Part shown: one piece after another, positions 33,021 to 42,015 of the stretch | How the letters are laid out: each line of letters begins with the position of its first letter | Numbering within the stretch: position 1 is the first letter of the stretch | Assembly: GCA_049324435.1 (NCBI GenBank) | Contig: JBMOOQ010000024.1 | Coordinates: 1-64,000 of the forward strand | Direction of reading: 5' to 3' | Length of the DNA: 64,000 nt | DNA from: Pseudorhodoplanes sp049324435 | GTDB lineage: Bacteria; Pseudomonadota; Alphaproteobacteria; Rhizobiales; Xanthobacteraceae | Position numbers and translations under genes: made by a program | Notes under the pieces: model-generated | Seen by the model: the letters and a program-made list of their open reading frames with translations, nothing else | The model's database searches: none | Told to the model about the DNA's origin: nothing

Positions 33021-34222
33021 CACACAGCCGCCGGGGTTGCGGGCTTCGCCGCGTGGGACAGTTTCGCGCAAGCGCGGTCGATCATGGCGATGCCGTCGGC
33101 AATGCCGGCCTCATCGATGATGAGCGGCGGCAGCAGCCGCACGACATTGTCGCCGGCAGCAATCGCCAGCATCCTCTCGTTGCGCAGCGCGGTGACCATA
33201 TCGCCGTTCGGCACCACGCAGACGAGCCCGAGCAGAAGCCCCTCGCCGCGCACTTCGGCGATGACCGATGGATAGCGGTCCTTCAGTTCGGCAAGCCGCT
33301 GCTTGAGAAGGAGCGACATCTTTCGGGTGTGATCGAGGAAGCCGGGGGCGAGCACCACGTCGAGCACGGCGTTGCCGACCCGTGTCGCAAGCGGGTTGCC
33401 GCCGAAAGTCGACCCGTGAGTTCCGGCGGTCATGCCCTTTCCGGCTTCGGCCGTCGAAAGACATGCGCCGATCGGAAAGCCGCCGCCGAGCGCCTTGGCC
33501 AGCGCCATGATGTCGGGAGCGATCCCGGTATGCATATAGCCGAACAATTCACCGGTGCGGCCGATGCCGGTCTGTACCTCGTCGAATACGAGCATGAGGC
33601 CGTGCTCGTCGCACAGCTTGCGCAGCTCGCGCAGGAACTGTGGCGGCACCACGCGCACGCCGCCTTCGCCCTGGATCGGTTCGATCAGGATCGCGGCGGT
33701 GGTGGGACCTATCGCTTGCTTGGTGGCTTCGAGATCCGCGAACGGCACCTGAATGAAGCCGCCAGCCACCGGGCCGAAGCCTTCGAGATATTTCTTCTGG
33801 CCGCCGGCCGCGAGCGTAGCGAGCGTGCGGCCGTGGAACGCGCCTTCATAGGTGATGATGTCGACGCGCTCCGGGTGACCGGATACGGCGTGATACTTGC
33901 GCGCGGTCTTGATCGCGCATTCCATCGCCTCGGCGCCGGAATTGCAGAAGAATACGAGGTCGGCGAAGGATGCTGCGCACAGCCGTTCGGCGAGCCGCTC
34001 GGCTTGCGGAATCCGGAACAGGTTCGAGACGTGCCAGACCTTGTGCGCCTGATCGGCCAGCGCTTCAACCAGCGCCGGATGCGCATGACCCAGCACATTC
34101 ACGGCGACGCCCGATCCGAAATCGAGATAGCGCTCGCCGGTGGTCGACGTCAGCCAAGCGCCCTCGCCCCGCTCGAAGGCAAGGTCGGCACGCGTGTAAG
34201 TCGGCAGAAGATGCGAGACCAC
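33020..34222 (-). CDS. argD: Acetylornithine aminotransferase
   Basis: A 400-residue PLP enzyme of the class III aminotransferases, converting N-acetylglutamate semialdehyde to acetylornithine. Characteristic parts are LPTYTRADLAFERGEG, VFFCNSGAEAMECAIK, LVFDEVQTGIGRTG and the PLP lysine in ALAKALGGGFPIG. It starts at the GTG at 34222; no strong Shine-Dalgarno is seen. It may also serve as succinyldiaminopimelate aminotransferase. Confidence 0.93.
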   Translation of the reverse strand: MVSHLLPTYTRADLAFERGEGAWLTSTTGERYLDFGSGVAVNVLGHAHPALVEALADQAHKVWHVSNLFRIPQAERLAERLCAASFADLVFFCNSGAEAMECAIKTARKYHAVSGHPERVDIITYEGAFHGRTLATLAAGGQKKYLEGFGPVAGGFIQVPFADLEATKQAIGPTTAAILIEPIQGEGGVRVVPPQFLRELRKLCDEHGLMLVFDEVQTGIGRTGELFGYMHTGIAPDIMALAKALGGGFPIGACLSTAEAGKGMTAGTHGSTFGGNPLATRVGNAVLDVVLAPGFLDHTRKMSLLLKQRLAELKDRYPSVIAEVRGEGLLLGLVCVVPNGDMVTALRNERMLAIAAGDNVVRLLPPLIIDEAGIADGIAMIDRACAKLSHAAKPATPAAV

Positions 34223-34288
34223 GGCAGAACATCCGGCAGAGCAACGACAGACGATCAACGACAGACGATTGCGGAGCTTAAACGAAAT

Positions 34289-34310
34289 GTGCCGCCCCCG
34301 CGGGCGGCAC
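34289..34310 (-). other. GC-rich stem-loop in the argD leader
   Basis: A perfect 9-bp stem, GTGCCGCCC with GGGCGGCAC, encloses a 4-base loop. In the direction of argD it is followed by ATTTCGTTT, which is U-rich but not a clean U tract, and lies about 65 bases before the start codon. It may be a leader terminator or a boundary for the upstream gcrA promoter region. Confidence 0.45.
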
Positions 34311-34626
34311 CTTGTCTTCCATTCTAGGTGCGGGTCCCGAGGTGTCAACCGAAGGAAGCGGTATGGCGGTGCCGCGCGTCCGCCAATAAGGCGTGGAAAA
34401 GCCTGCGCTCTCCACAGCGACGAGGGGGAGGCAGGGGCCGGGGACTCTTGCGGCCGAGTCCAGCGATTGTGTAGTGTCGGCCCCGTCAGATACGACATCT
34501 CGTGCGGCGGACAGAGTAGTTCAGTACATCTGCGTGTGGTGCGTCACGTCGGCAGCCTGTGGCTGTCCGGCGCCGGGGTCGGATTCTGCGGGTGGGCGGA
34601 TGCCCGCGGCCAACAAGGAGAAACCC

Positions 34627-35127
34627 ATGACGTGGACGGACGAACGGGTCGAGCAGCTGAAGAAGCTCTGGTCGGATGGCCTTTCCGCCTCCCAGATTGC
34701 GGCCGAGCTTGGCGGTATCACCCGCAACGCGGTCATCGGGAAGGTGCACAGACTTGGTCTGTCCGGGCGCACCAAGGCCCCCTCCTCCAGCGCGCCGCGG
34801 CCGCGAAAGCCCCGAACATCTCATATGTTGCGGGTGTCCCGTCCGGCGATCAGAGGCAATACCGCGCTGGCCCAGGCATTCGCATACGACTACGACGTCG
34901 AGACCGAGCCGACCCAAGTCGAAAATGTGGTGCCGATCGGTCAGCGCCGGACATTGCTGGAGCTGAACGAGCGGACCTGCAAATGGCCGATCGGCGATCC
35001 GGCAACATCCGAGTTCTATTTCTGCGGCGGCAATGCCGTGACCGGCCTGCCCTATTGTGCGTACCACTCGCGCATCGCCTATCAGCCGCCAGCCGCGCGG
35101 CGCGACAAGCGGTCAGCGGGCCGATGA
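34627..35127 (+). CDS. gcrA: GcrA cell-cycle regulator
   Basis: A 166-residue alphaproteobacterial regulator that binds sigma70 and acts at promoters carrying methylated GANTC sites. The N-terminal HTH, MTWTDERVEQLKKLWSDG with ASQIAAELGGITRNAVIGK, and the C-terminal sigma-binding domain with CKWPIGDP, FCGGNAV and CAYHSRIAY are clear. The start is ATG 34627 behind AAGGAGAAA. The 400-base region in front, shared with argD, includes one GATTC at 34582-34586 that could be a CcrM site. Confidence 0.95.
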   Translation: MTWTDERVEQLKKLWSDGLSASQIAAELGGITRNAVIGKVHRLGLSGRTKAPSSSAPRPRKPRTSHMLRVSRPAIRGNTALAQAFAYDYDVETEPTQVENVVPIGQRRTLLELNERTCKWPIGDPATSEFYFCGGNAVTGLPYCAYHSRIAYQPPAARRDKRSAGR

Positions 35128-35152
35128 ATTTGGGCCGGATGAATTTGGGCCA
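35123..35152. repeat. 15-bp tandem duplication at the end of gcrA
   Basis: GATGAATTTGGGCCG is repeated once, head to tail, with the last base changed. The first copy contains the gcrA stop codon. It is probably a recent slippage duplication. Confidence 0.7.
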
Positions 35153-35175
35153 CTGACCCCGGCCCGCGCCTGCAA

Positions 35176-35197
35176 GCGCCCGGAGGTCACCGGGCGC
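35176..35197. terminator. Hairpin between convergent gcrA and phoB
   Basis: GCGCCCGG and CCGGGCGC form an 8-bp stem with a 6-base loop in the gap between the two stop codons. There is no U tract, so it may be a weak or protein-assisted bidirectional terminator. Confidence 0.4.
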
Positions 35198-35220
35198 CGC
35201 GTCTCGACAGAGTTTGAAGA

Positions 35221-35931
35221 TCAGTTCGCGCGTCCGAAGCGGTCGTCGATCGCGTAGCCAGATCCGCGCACCGTGCGGATCGGGTCACTGTCCCGCCCCC
35301 GATTGAGCGCCTTGCGCAGCCGCCCGACATGCACGTCGACGGTGCGCTCGTCGATATAAACCTCGCTGCCCCAGACTCCGTCGAGCAATTGTTCGCGCGT
35401 GAACACGCGGCCGGGACGCTCCATCAGAAATTCCAGCAGGCGGAATTCGGTCGGACCGAGATCGACATCGCGTCCGGCGCGCGATACCCGTTTCTTGACC
35501 CTATCCAGCTCGATCTCGCCGAGGGTGAGCACATCGGCCAGCCGCTCCGGACTTGAGCGCCGCAACAGCGCGCGGATTCGGGCCACGAGCTCGGGAACCG
35601 AGAATGGCTTGACGATGTAATCGTCAGCCCCGGTCGAAAGCCCGCGCACACGTTCGCTTTCCTCGCCGCGCGCCGTCAGCATAATGATCGGCAGCGACTT
35701 GGTTTCCGGCCGCGTGCGCAATCTGCGGCACAGCTCGATGCCTGACAGGCCCGGCAGCATCCAGTCCAGCACAACGAGATCCGGCGTGCTTTCCCGCAGC
35801 CGGGTATCGGCGTCGTCGCCGCGCGCGACCGTCTCAACCTGATACCCTTCGCTTTCGAGATTGTACCGGAGCAGGAGCGACAATGGCTCCTCGTCCTCGA
35901 CGATCAGGATGCGTGCATTCTGGCCGCTCAT
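35221..35931 (-). CDS. phoB: Phosphate regulon response regulator PhoB
   Basis: A 236-residue OmpR-type regulator. The receiver domain (residues 1-120) has the acidic pocket in ILIVEDEEPL, the phosphorylated Asp in VVLDWMLPG and the KPF lysine in DDYIVKPFS. The C-terminal winged helix includes LGPTEFRLLEFLMERPGR and YIDERTVDVHVGRLR. It binds Pho boxes such as the one before pstS. The start is the ATG at 35931, 14 bases after phoU. Confidence 0.96.
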   Translation of the reverse strand: MSGQNARILIVEDEEPLSLLLRYNLESEGYQVETVARGDDADTRLRESTPDLVVLDWMLPGLSGIELCRRLRTRPETKSLPIIMLTARGEESERVRGLSTGADDYIVKPFSVPELVARIRALLRRSSPERLADVLTLGEIELDRVKKRVSRAGRDVDLGPTEFRLLEFLMERPGRVFTREQLLDGVWGSEVYIDERTVDVHVGRLRKALNRGRDSDPIRTVRGSGYAIDDRFGRAN

Positions 35932-35945
35932 CGTCAGGCTTCCAC

Positions 35946-36659
35946 TTACCCCTGGGCGACCGCCGGCGCAAAGCTGGTGGTGTCGGCTTTCGGCCGCTCC
36001 AGCGCAATTGGTTCGCCCTTGATCATATAGTGCACCGTTTCGGCAATATTGGTGGCGTGATCGCCCATGCGCTCGATGTTCTTCGCCGAAAACAGAAGGT
36101 GGATGCAGAATGTGATGTTCCGCGGGTCTTCCATCATGTAGGTGAGAAGCTCTCGGAACAGCGAGACGCACATGGCGTCGATTTCCTCGTCGCGCTTCCA
36201 GACATCCATCGCCTCTTCGACATCGCGGGCGGCATATGCATCGAGGACGCGCTTGAGCTGATCGAGCACCAGCCCGCCCATGTGATCGACGCCGCGGATC
36301 AGCTTGAGCGACGGATATTCGCCGGTGAGATCGAGCACGCGCTTGCCGATATTTTTGGCGAGATCGCCGATGCGCTCGATTTCGTTGGCGACGCGGAGCG
36401 CGCTCACGACTTCACGGAGATCGATCGCCATCGGCTGCCGGCGCGCAATCGTGAGGATCGCCCGCTCCTCGATGTCGCGCTGAAGCGCATCGATTTGCGA
36501 ATCGGCAGCAATCAGCTTGCGGGCAAGCTCAACGTCGCGGCGCGTCAACGCCTGGACGGCATCGGCAATTTCCTTTTCGGCGAGACCGCCCATCTCCGCA
36601 ACCATGCGGTTAAGATCCTGCAGATCGGTGTCGAATGCCTTGGCGATGTGTTCGGTCAT
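35946..36659 (-). CDS. phoU: Phosphate signalling protein PhoU
   Basis: A 237-residue protein of two three-helix PhoU repeats. The repeated E-x-x-x-D metal-binding type helices are seen in RVANEIERIGDLAKNIG and SAKNIERMGDHATNIAE. PhoU links the Pst transporter to PhoR and keeps the kinase off when phosphate is plentiful. It lies between pstB and phoB in the operon. Confidence 0.96.
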   Translation of the reverse strand: MTEHIAKAFDTDLQDLNRMVAEMGGLAEKEIADAVQALTRRDVELARKLIAADSQIDALQRDIEERAILTIARRQPMAIDLREVVSALRVANEIERIGDLAKNIGKRVLDLTGEYPSLKLIRGVDHMGGLVLDQLKRVLDAYAARDVEEAMDVWKRDEEIDAMCVSLFRELLTYMMEDPRNITFCIHLLFSAKNIERMGDHATNIAETVHYMIKGEPIALERPKADTTSFAPAVAQG

Positions 36660-36687
36660 TGTCGTTATCCCTGCCTCGCGCAGTCGG

Positions 36688-37572
36688 TCAGCCGAAGCGG
36701 CCGGTGATGTAGTCCTGGGTCCGCCGGTCGCTCGGCGCGGTGAATATCCTTTCGGTGGTATCCTCTTCGACGAGAACGCCGAGATGAAAGAACGCGGTCC
36801 GCTGCGACACCCGCGCCGCCTGCTGCATGGAATGCGTCACGATGACGATCGTGAAGTTCTGCCGCAACTCGTCGATCAACTCTTCTATGCGAGCGGTCGC
36901 GATCGGATCGAGCGCAGAGCACGGTTCGTCCATCAGGATCACTTCCGGATCGACAGCAATTGCACGCGCAATGCAGAGGCGCTGCTGCTGCCCGCCTGAC
37001 AGACCGGTGCCCGGATCGGACAGCCGGTCCTTCACTTCGTCCCACAACCCGGCTTTCCTCAGACTGGTCTCGACAATACGATCCAAGTCGGCCTTCGATT
37101 GAGCGAGGCCATGGATCTTCGGCCCATAGGCCACATTCTCGTAGACCGACTTCGGAAACGGATTCGGCTTCTGAAACACCATCCCAACGCGAGCGCGCAA
37201 CTGAACGACGTCGACGGATTTTGCGTAGATGTCCTGGTTGTCGATCTCGATCCTGCCGGTCACGCGGGCGATGGGAATCGTGTCGTTCATACGATTGATG
37301 CAGCGCAGGAAAGTCGATTTGCCGCATCCCGAAGGGCCGATGAAGGCCATCACGGCCTTCTCCTGAATGTTCACGCTCACGTCTTTCAGCGCGTGCTTCT
37401 CGCCATAGTAGACGTTGACTCCTTGCGCGACGATTTTGTTCGCGCCTGGCAAAGCCCCGTGATGTCGCGACGGCGAAACCGCCACGTTGATGTTCGGCAT
37501 CGTCGTCATATCTGATCCTGCGTTTGAGCCCGGTTGAGACCCCTGAAGCTTCGCTGTCGCCGTGTTTACCAT
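36688..37572 (-). CDS. pstB: Phosphate ABC transporter ATP-binding protein PstB
   Basis: A 294-residue ATPase. Walker A is GPSGCGKST, the Q-loop is VFQKPNPFPKS, the signature is LSGGQQQRLCIARA and Walker B is VILMDEPCSALDP. The N-terminal 40 residues are an extension compared with the 260-residue E. coli form. The ATG at 37572 lies inside the last codons of pstA (ATGGTAA), so translation is coupled; an internal ATG at residue 22 would give a shorter protein. Confidence 0.95.
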   Translation of the reverse strand: MVNTATAKLQGSQPGSNAGSDMTTMPNINVAVSPSRHHGALPGANKIVAQGVNVYYGEKHALKDVSVNIQEKAVMAFIGPSGCGKSTFLRCINRMNDTIPIARVTGRIEIDNQDIYAKSVDVVQLRARVGMVFQKPNPFPKSVYENVAYGPKIHGLAQSKADLDRIVETSLRKAGLWDEVKDRLSDPGTGLSGGQQQRLCIARAIAVDPEVILMDEPCSALDPIATARIEELIDELRQNFTIVIVTHSMQQAARVSQRTAFFHLGVLVEEDTTERIFTAPSDRRTQDYITGRFG

Positions 37573-38513
37573 TGCAGCTTTTTCCTCAACCGGTAGCGCG
37601 TGTAGATCGCGATGGCATTGAGACCGAGCGTGAGCAGCAACAATACAATACCTGCCGCTGCCGCGTTAGCGTGGAAATCGCTGCCGGGACGAGACACCCA
37701 GTTAAAGGCCTGAATCGGCAAGACAGTGAAGCCGTCAAACAGCCACTGGAAGGAAATGAACGGGAACTCCGATGTGATCGGAGAACTCGGCAGGAACGCA
37801 ATGAATGTCAGCGCTCCAATGGTGATGAGCGGCGCCGTCTCGCCAAGCGCACGCGAAATCCCGATGATTACTCCGGTCAGAACGCCGGGAATGGCGGCCG
37901 GCAGCACATGATCTCTGGTTACCTGCCACTTGGTACAACCGATACCGTAAGCGGCTTCGCGCAGCGCGGCCGGAACCGCCCTCACCGCCTCGCGGGTCGC
38001 GACCACGATGATCGGCAAAATCAGCAGAGCCAGGGTCAGGCCCGCGGTAAAGATGCTCCGCCCGGTGCCGAAACCGTATACAAACAGGCCGAGCGCAAGC
38101 AGGCCGTATACGATCGACGGCACACCGGCGAGATTGCTGATATTGATTTCGATGATATTGGTGATCCAGTTCCGCGGGGCGTATTCTTCCAAATAAAGTC
38201 CGGCCCCGACGCCGAGCGGAACGCCAATGCTCGCTGTCACCAGAATGACGAGCAGCGACCCCACCCAGGCGGAGAGGATGCCGGCCTGAGCGGCGCGCCG
38301 GGACGGGAAATTAAAGAAGAAGTCCCAAGTCAGTCGCGGGAAGCCCGCGACCGCGAGGTCGATGATAAGAGCGGCGAGAGTAATCAAGCCGACGGATGTC
38401 GAGACGATTCCGCAAACGATAAAGATACGCTCCCACATCTTGCGCGACGATACATCGATCCGCGCAAAGCTCGAACGGCTCTCGATGCCGGTTCCAACTG
38501 TGGTGTCGGCCAT
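37566..38513 (-). CDS. pstA: Phosphate ABC transporter permease PstA
   Basis: A 315-residue permease with six membrane helices. The EAA-type cytoplasmic loop is AALREAAYGIGCTKWQVTRDHVLPAAIPG, and GISRALGETAPL is the PstA/PstC signature. The ATG at 38513 overlaps the pstC stop (TGATG), behind a GGAGG. It forms the membrane channel with PstC. Confidence 0.95.
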   Translation of the reverse strand: MADTTVGTGIESRSSFARIDVSSRKMWERIFIVCGIVSTSVGLITLAALIIDLAVAGFPRLTWDFFFNFPSRRAAQAGILSAWVGSLLVILVTASIGVPLGVGAGLYLEEYAPRNWITNIIEINISNLAGVPSIVYGLLALGLFVYGFGTGRSIFTAGLTLALLILPIIVVATREAVRAVPAALREAAYGIGCTKWQVTRDHVLPAAIPGVLTGVIIGISRALGETAPLITIGALTFIAFLPSSPITSEFPFISFQWLFDGFTVLPIQAFNWVSRPGSDFHANAAAAGIVLLLLTLGLNAIAIYTRYRLRKKLQW

Positions 38514-39424
38514 CAATATTCCTCCCGGAATTTCGCGCGGAGCCAGAATGCGAAAATGTTGAAGATCAACGTGATCACCAGAAGCGTCAGGCCGGCGGCA
38601 AAGATGGTCTGATAGGCTATGCTTCCGTGCGGAAGGTCGCCGAGCGCCACCTGAACGATATAGGCGGTGATGGTCGCGGCGGGCTGGGTCGGGTCGAACG
38701 TCAGGTTGGGCTGCGTTCCGGCGGCGATCGCAACGACCATGGTTTCGCCGACTGCCCTCGAAATGCCGAGCACAAACGCGGCGGCGACACCCGAAATGGC
38801 CGCGGGGAGGATAACGCGCAGCGCGGTCTCCAGCCGGGTTGCCCCCATCGCGAGCGAGCCATCGCGCAGGCCGTTTGGAACGGCGCGCAATGCGTCTTCA
38901 CTCAGCGAAGCAACGTAGGGAATGATCATGATGCCGATCACGATGCCCGCGCTGAGGATGTTGAAGCCGGGCAAGTCCGGCAAAATCGTATTCTGCAGCA
39001 GCGGCGTCACGAACAGCAGCGCAAAGAAACCGAACACTACTGTCGGCACGCCGCTCAAAAGCTCAAGGATCGGCTTGATAATCTCGCGCGTCCTGGCACT
39101 CGCGAATTCGCTGAGATAGATCGCGGTCGTCAGCCCGATGGGGGCGGCAACGCACAAGCCGACCAGAGTGCTTGTCAATGTGCCGGTCAGAAGCGGCAGA
39201 ATTCCGTATTTCGGGTTGTCAAAGAGCGGAGTCCAGACGGTGCCGGTAATGAAATCGAGGAACGGAACCTGCAAAAAGAAGCCGAACGATTCCACGACCA
39301 GAACGCCGACGATTCCTAGCGTTACAAAAACAGAGGAGGCAGCGCAGAGAAACAGAACGGCTTCGATCAGCTTTTCGCGCATCCTCCGTCGTCTCATCTG
39401 AGCCGGCGGAATTCTGGAAACCAC
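38513..39424 (-). CDS. pstC: Phosphate ABC transporter permease PstC
   Basis: A 303-residue permease with six helices. The EAA-type loop is NGLRDGSLAMGATRLETALRV, followed by GISRAVGETMVV. I start it at the GTG at 39424, 6 bases behind AGGAGGGG; a longer frame upstream is open but runs through hairpins in the pstS-pstC space. Confidence 0.93.
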   Translation of the reverse strand: MVSRIPPAQMRRRRMREKLIEAVLFLCAASSVFVTLGIVGVLVVESFGFFLQVPFLDFITGTVWTPLFDNPKYGILPLLTGTLTSTLVGLCVAAPIGLTTAIYLSEFASARTREIIKPILELLSGVPTVVFGFFALLFVTPLLQNTILPDLPGFNILSAGIVIGIMIIPYVASLSEDALRAVPNGLRDGSLAMGATRLETALRVILPAAISGVAAAFVLGISRAVGETMVVAIAAGTQPNLTFDPTQPAATITAYIVQVALGDLPHGSIAYQTIFAAGLTLLVITLIFNIFAFWLRAKFREEY

Positions 39425-39443
39425 ATACCCCTCCTCAGTCAAC

Positions 39444-39463
39444 CAGGAGGAGACACCCTCCTG
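39444..39463 (-). other. Short hairpin just upstream of pstC containing AGGAGG
   Basis: CAGGAGG at 39444-39450 and CCTCCTG at 39457-39463 pair around a 6-base loop. Both strands here carry Shine-Dalgarno-like AGGAGG copies, so the stem could compete with the real pstC ribosome binding site. Confidence 0.4.
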
Positions 39464-39472
39464 AGGAAGCAA

Positions 39473-39499
39473 TGCAGGGGAGCATATCGCTCCCCTGCA
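39473..39499 (-). other. Stable stem-loop between pstS and pstC
   Basis: TGCAGGGGAGC and GCTCCCCTGCA form an 11-bp perfect stem with a 5-base loop, 18 bases after the pstS stop. There is no U tract on the minus strand, so it looks like an mRNA-stabilising or partial terminator element that keeps pstS in excess of the permease genes. That role is inferred. Confidence 0.6.
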
Positions 39500-39516
39500 A
39501 TATTATAGTCGAAGGC

Positions 39517-40518
39517 TTACGACTTCGCCTCGCGCTTCATCAGCTCTTCGATCGACAGCCCCACTTCCGGCACGCCGCCGAACACACTGCCGACACGGCC
39601 TTCCTTGAAGTGCTTCAGCGCGGTGTCGTAGGCCGCCTTCGGAAGCGGCAGATACTTCACCTCTTCGATGAGCGGAGCGCCTTTGGTCATCGCGAATTCA
39701 ATGTACTGCTTGACCTCCGGCTTTTCGGCCGCCTTCTTGCTCACGTAGATGAACAGCGGACGGCCGAGCGGATTGTACTGGCCTTTCTGAACCGCTTCGG
39801 TGCTTGGCTTCACACAACCTTTGCCGCCATCGATCGCGAGGGCGCGCATCTGCTTCTGATGCGGAGCGTAGTAGGCGTAGGGAATGTAACCGAGCGAATT
39901 GACGTCGTTTTCGATGCCCTGAACGAGAACGTTGTCGTCTTCGCTCGCGGTGAAGTCGGCGCGGCTCGACTTTGCCTTGCCGACGACGGCTTCGGTGAAA
40001 TAGTCGAAGGTTCCGGAATCGGCGCCGGCGCCGAACAGCGACATCTTCTGGTTCGGCCACTTCGGATTGACATCCGACCAGTTCATCACCTTGCCTTGGG
40101 CGGCCGGTTCCCAGATCTTCTTCAGTTCGGCAACGGTGATGCATTCCGGCACGAACTTGTTCTTCGGGCTGACGGCCACAGTGAGGGCGTCAAACGCAAT
40201 CGGCAACTCGATGAAGTCGATGCCGGCCTGCTTGCAGGCGTCGATTTCCTGTTTCAGGATCGGGCGCGAGCCGTTCGAAATGTCGGTCTCGCCGCGGCAG
40301 AACTTCTTGAAGCCGCCGCCGGTACCGGAAATGCCGACGGTGACGCGAACGGCGCCCTTGGTCGATTTCTGGAACTCTTCGGCGAGCGCCTCAGAGACCG
40401 GGAACACGGTGCTGGAACCGTCGATCGCAATGGTCTTGGTCTGGGCCTGTACGGCGCCCGCATAGACGACGCCGGCCGCCACGAGCGCAAGCGCGCTGGC
40501 GAAGGTCTGATGTTTCAA
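39517..40518 (-). CDS. pstS: Phosphate ABC transporter substrate-binding protein PstS
   Basis: A 333-residue periplasmic phosphate receptor. A Sec signal peptide ends at AGAVQA-QT. The phosphate-binding loops are DGSSTVFPVSEA, GISGTGGGFKKFCRG and FGAGADSGTFDYF. An AAGGAGA precedes the ATG. It is the first gene of the pst operon and follows a triple Pho box. Confidence 0.96.
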   Translation of the reverse strand: MKHQTFASALALVAAGVVYAGAVQAQTKTIAIDGSSTVFPVSEALAEEFQKSTKGAVRVTVGISGTGGGFKKFCRGETDISNGSRPILKQEIDACKQAGIDFIELPIAFDALTVAVSPKNKFVPECITVAELKKIWEPAAQGKVMNWSDVNPKWPNQKMSLFGAGADSGTFDYFTEAVVGKAKSSRADFTASEDDNVLVQGIENDVNSLGYIPYAYYAPHQKQMRALAIDGGKGCVKPSTEAVQKGQYNPLGRPLFIYVSKKAAEKPEVKQYIEFAMTKGAPLIEEVKYLPLPKAAYDTALKHFKEGRVGSVFGGVPEVGLSIEELMKREAKS

Positions 40519-40623
40519 GGTCTGTCTCCTTCGTTAAGTGCCGGACGGCAGCGGTTTGCGTCTGAGCCTGGGGGATACCCGTCCGGTCGCCCCGGTCACT
40601 AGAGGCGACATGCCGAAGCTTCT

Positions 40624-40652
40624 ATGACGGCCGGATGACAGCCAAATGACAG
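40624..40652 (-). promoter_or_regulatory. Pho box with three 11-bp repeats upstream of pstS
   Basis: On the minus strand three 7-mers, CTGTCAT, CTGTCAT and CCGTCAT, are spaced by 4 bases each. This is the PhoB-binding consensus (CTGTCAT repeats every 11 bp) with one extra half-site. It lies about 105 bases before the pstS start and just after the phoR stop, so PhoB should activate pstSCAB-phoU-phoB here. Confidence 0.92.
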
Positions 40653-40671
40653 CGCATTGTATTGATAATAT

Positions 40672-42015
40672 TCAGCTTTTCCGCGCAGCGCTGGATCCGC
40701 CTGTGAATACCGGGAGGCGGACGGTAAATGTTGCCCCCTCTCCGGAACGGCTTTCGATGGTGAGCCGGCCGCGATGGCGGTTCATGATGTGCTTGACGAG
40801 CGCCAGCCCCAGGCCCGTACCGCCTTGCTCGCGGCTTTCGGTGACATCGACGCGGTAAAATCGCTCCGTCAGCCGCGGCAGGTGTTCTGCCGCAATACCG
40901 GGACCGTAATCGCGCACCGCGGCAACCGCCTCCTCGCCGCCGCTGACATTGAAGGCACGCGTCAGTGTGATCTCGACGCGCTTTCCGGAGGCGCCGTATT
41001 TCAGCGCGTTCTCTACCAGATTCTCAAAGACCCGGATGAGCTCGTCGCGGTTACCGCACACGACCAGCGGCTCCTGTGGTGCATTGATCGTGACAGCGAC
41101 GCCGCGATCGCGCGCCAGCATTTGCAACGCATCGATCACTTGCCGGACGATCGGACCCAGATCGACCGGCGTATCCGGGCGGACATGCGCAGCAAGTTCG
41201 ATGCGCGACAGCGACAACAGATCGTCGATCAGCCGCGCCATGCGCTTGGCCTGCGCTTCCATAATGTCAAGGAAGCGTTCGCGCGCCGCAGTATCGTTGC
41301 GCGCGGGTCCTTTCAGGGTCTCGATGAACCCCGACAGGGCGGCAAGCGGCGTGCGCAACTCATGGCTCGCATTTGCGACGAAATCGACCCGCATTTCCTC
41401 GACCCTGCGGATCGGCGTCAGATCGCGAAAGGTGAGGAGCAGACGTGTTCTCGCTTCGGCTCGGCCATCGGTGCGAAGCGGCGTCACGAAAACCTCATAC
41501 CAGCGCTCGGCAGGGACCCGTTCGGAGAACTCGATCCGTTCAGGCTTTCGATTGAGCACCGCTCGACGAATCGCATCGATTACCTCCGGAATCCTGAGCG
41601 CCAGCGATGCCGGTTCTCCGCGCCGCAATGCCGGTGCGACAGCGCTCGCCGATGCGTTCAATGCGAGGACGCGGCCATCGGCGTCCAGAAGGACGGTCGG
41701 ATCGGGAAGAGCTGCGATAACGTCAGAAATAACATCTTCACCGTTCGAAGCAGAGGGCGAAATCGGCTGGATTTCACCCCGATCGACCGCGCGACGGCTC
41801 AAGGACCAGGCCGTCGCCACGACCGCCGCTATTGCCAGGATGCCGATCAAAGCACTGAGATCGCCTCGCAGCCCCACCAGAACGATCGCAACGACCGCGA
41901 TCGCGGCCATAAGCCATAGATCGTAGCGGCCGGCACGCGGCGCCGGCATTACCGCGCGCGATCCGTCGTCACTGCTTGGATCCATCGATATTGGATCGTG
42001 TCTGGTCGGGACCAT
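40672..42015 (-). CDS. phoR: Phosphate regulon sensor histidine kinase PhoR
   Basis: A 447-residue kinase. Two close N-terminal membrane helices (LWLMAAIAVVAIVLVGL and LIGILAIAAVVATAW), no large periplasmic domain, then a PAS domain (LPDPTVLLDADGRVLALN), the H-box VANASHELRTPLAALSGF, and the N, G1 and G2 boxes (ENLVENALKYG, DYGPGI, GTGLGLALVK). I use ATG 42015, behind GGAGCC; ATG 41985 is also possible. It is upstream of, and separate from, the Pho-box-driven operon. Confidence 0.94.
   Translation of the reverse strand: MVPTRHDPISMDPSSDDGSRAVMPAPRAGRYDLWLMAAIAVVAIVLVGLRGDLSALIGILAIAAVVATAWSLSRRAVDRGEIQPISPSASNGEDVISDVIAALPDPTVLLDADGRVLALNASASAVAPALRRGEPASLALRIPEVIDAIRRAVLNRKPERIEFSERVPAERWYEVFVTPLRTDGRAEARTRLLLTFRDLTPIRRVEEMRVDFVANASHELRTPLAALSGFIETLKGPARNDTAARERFLDIMEAQAKRMARLIDDLLSLSRIELAAHVRPDTPVDLGPIVRQVIDALQMLARDRGVAVTINAPQEPLVVCGNRDELIRVFENLVENALKYGASGKRVEITLTRAFNVSGGEEAVAAVRDYGPGIAAEHLPRLTERFYRVDVTESREQGGTGLGLALVKHIMNRHRGRLTIESRSGEGATFTVRLPVFTGGSSAARKS

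Noticed and set aside
35123..35152. Integration site of a mobile element at the gcrA end
   Set aside because: It is only a 15-bp tandem duplication; no integrase or element borders are near.
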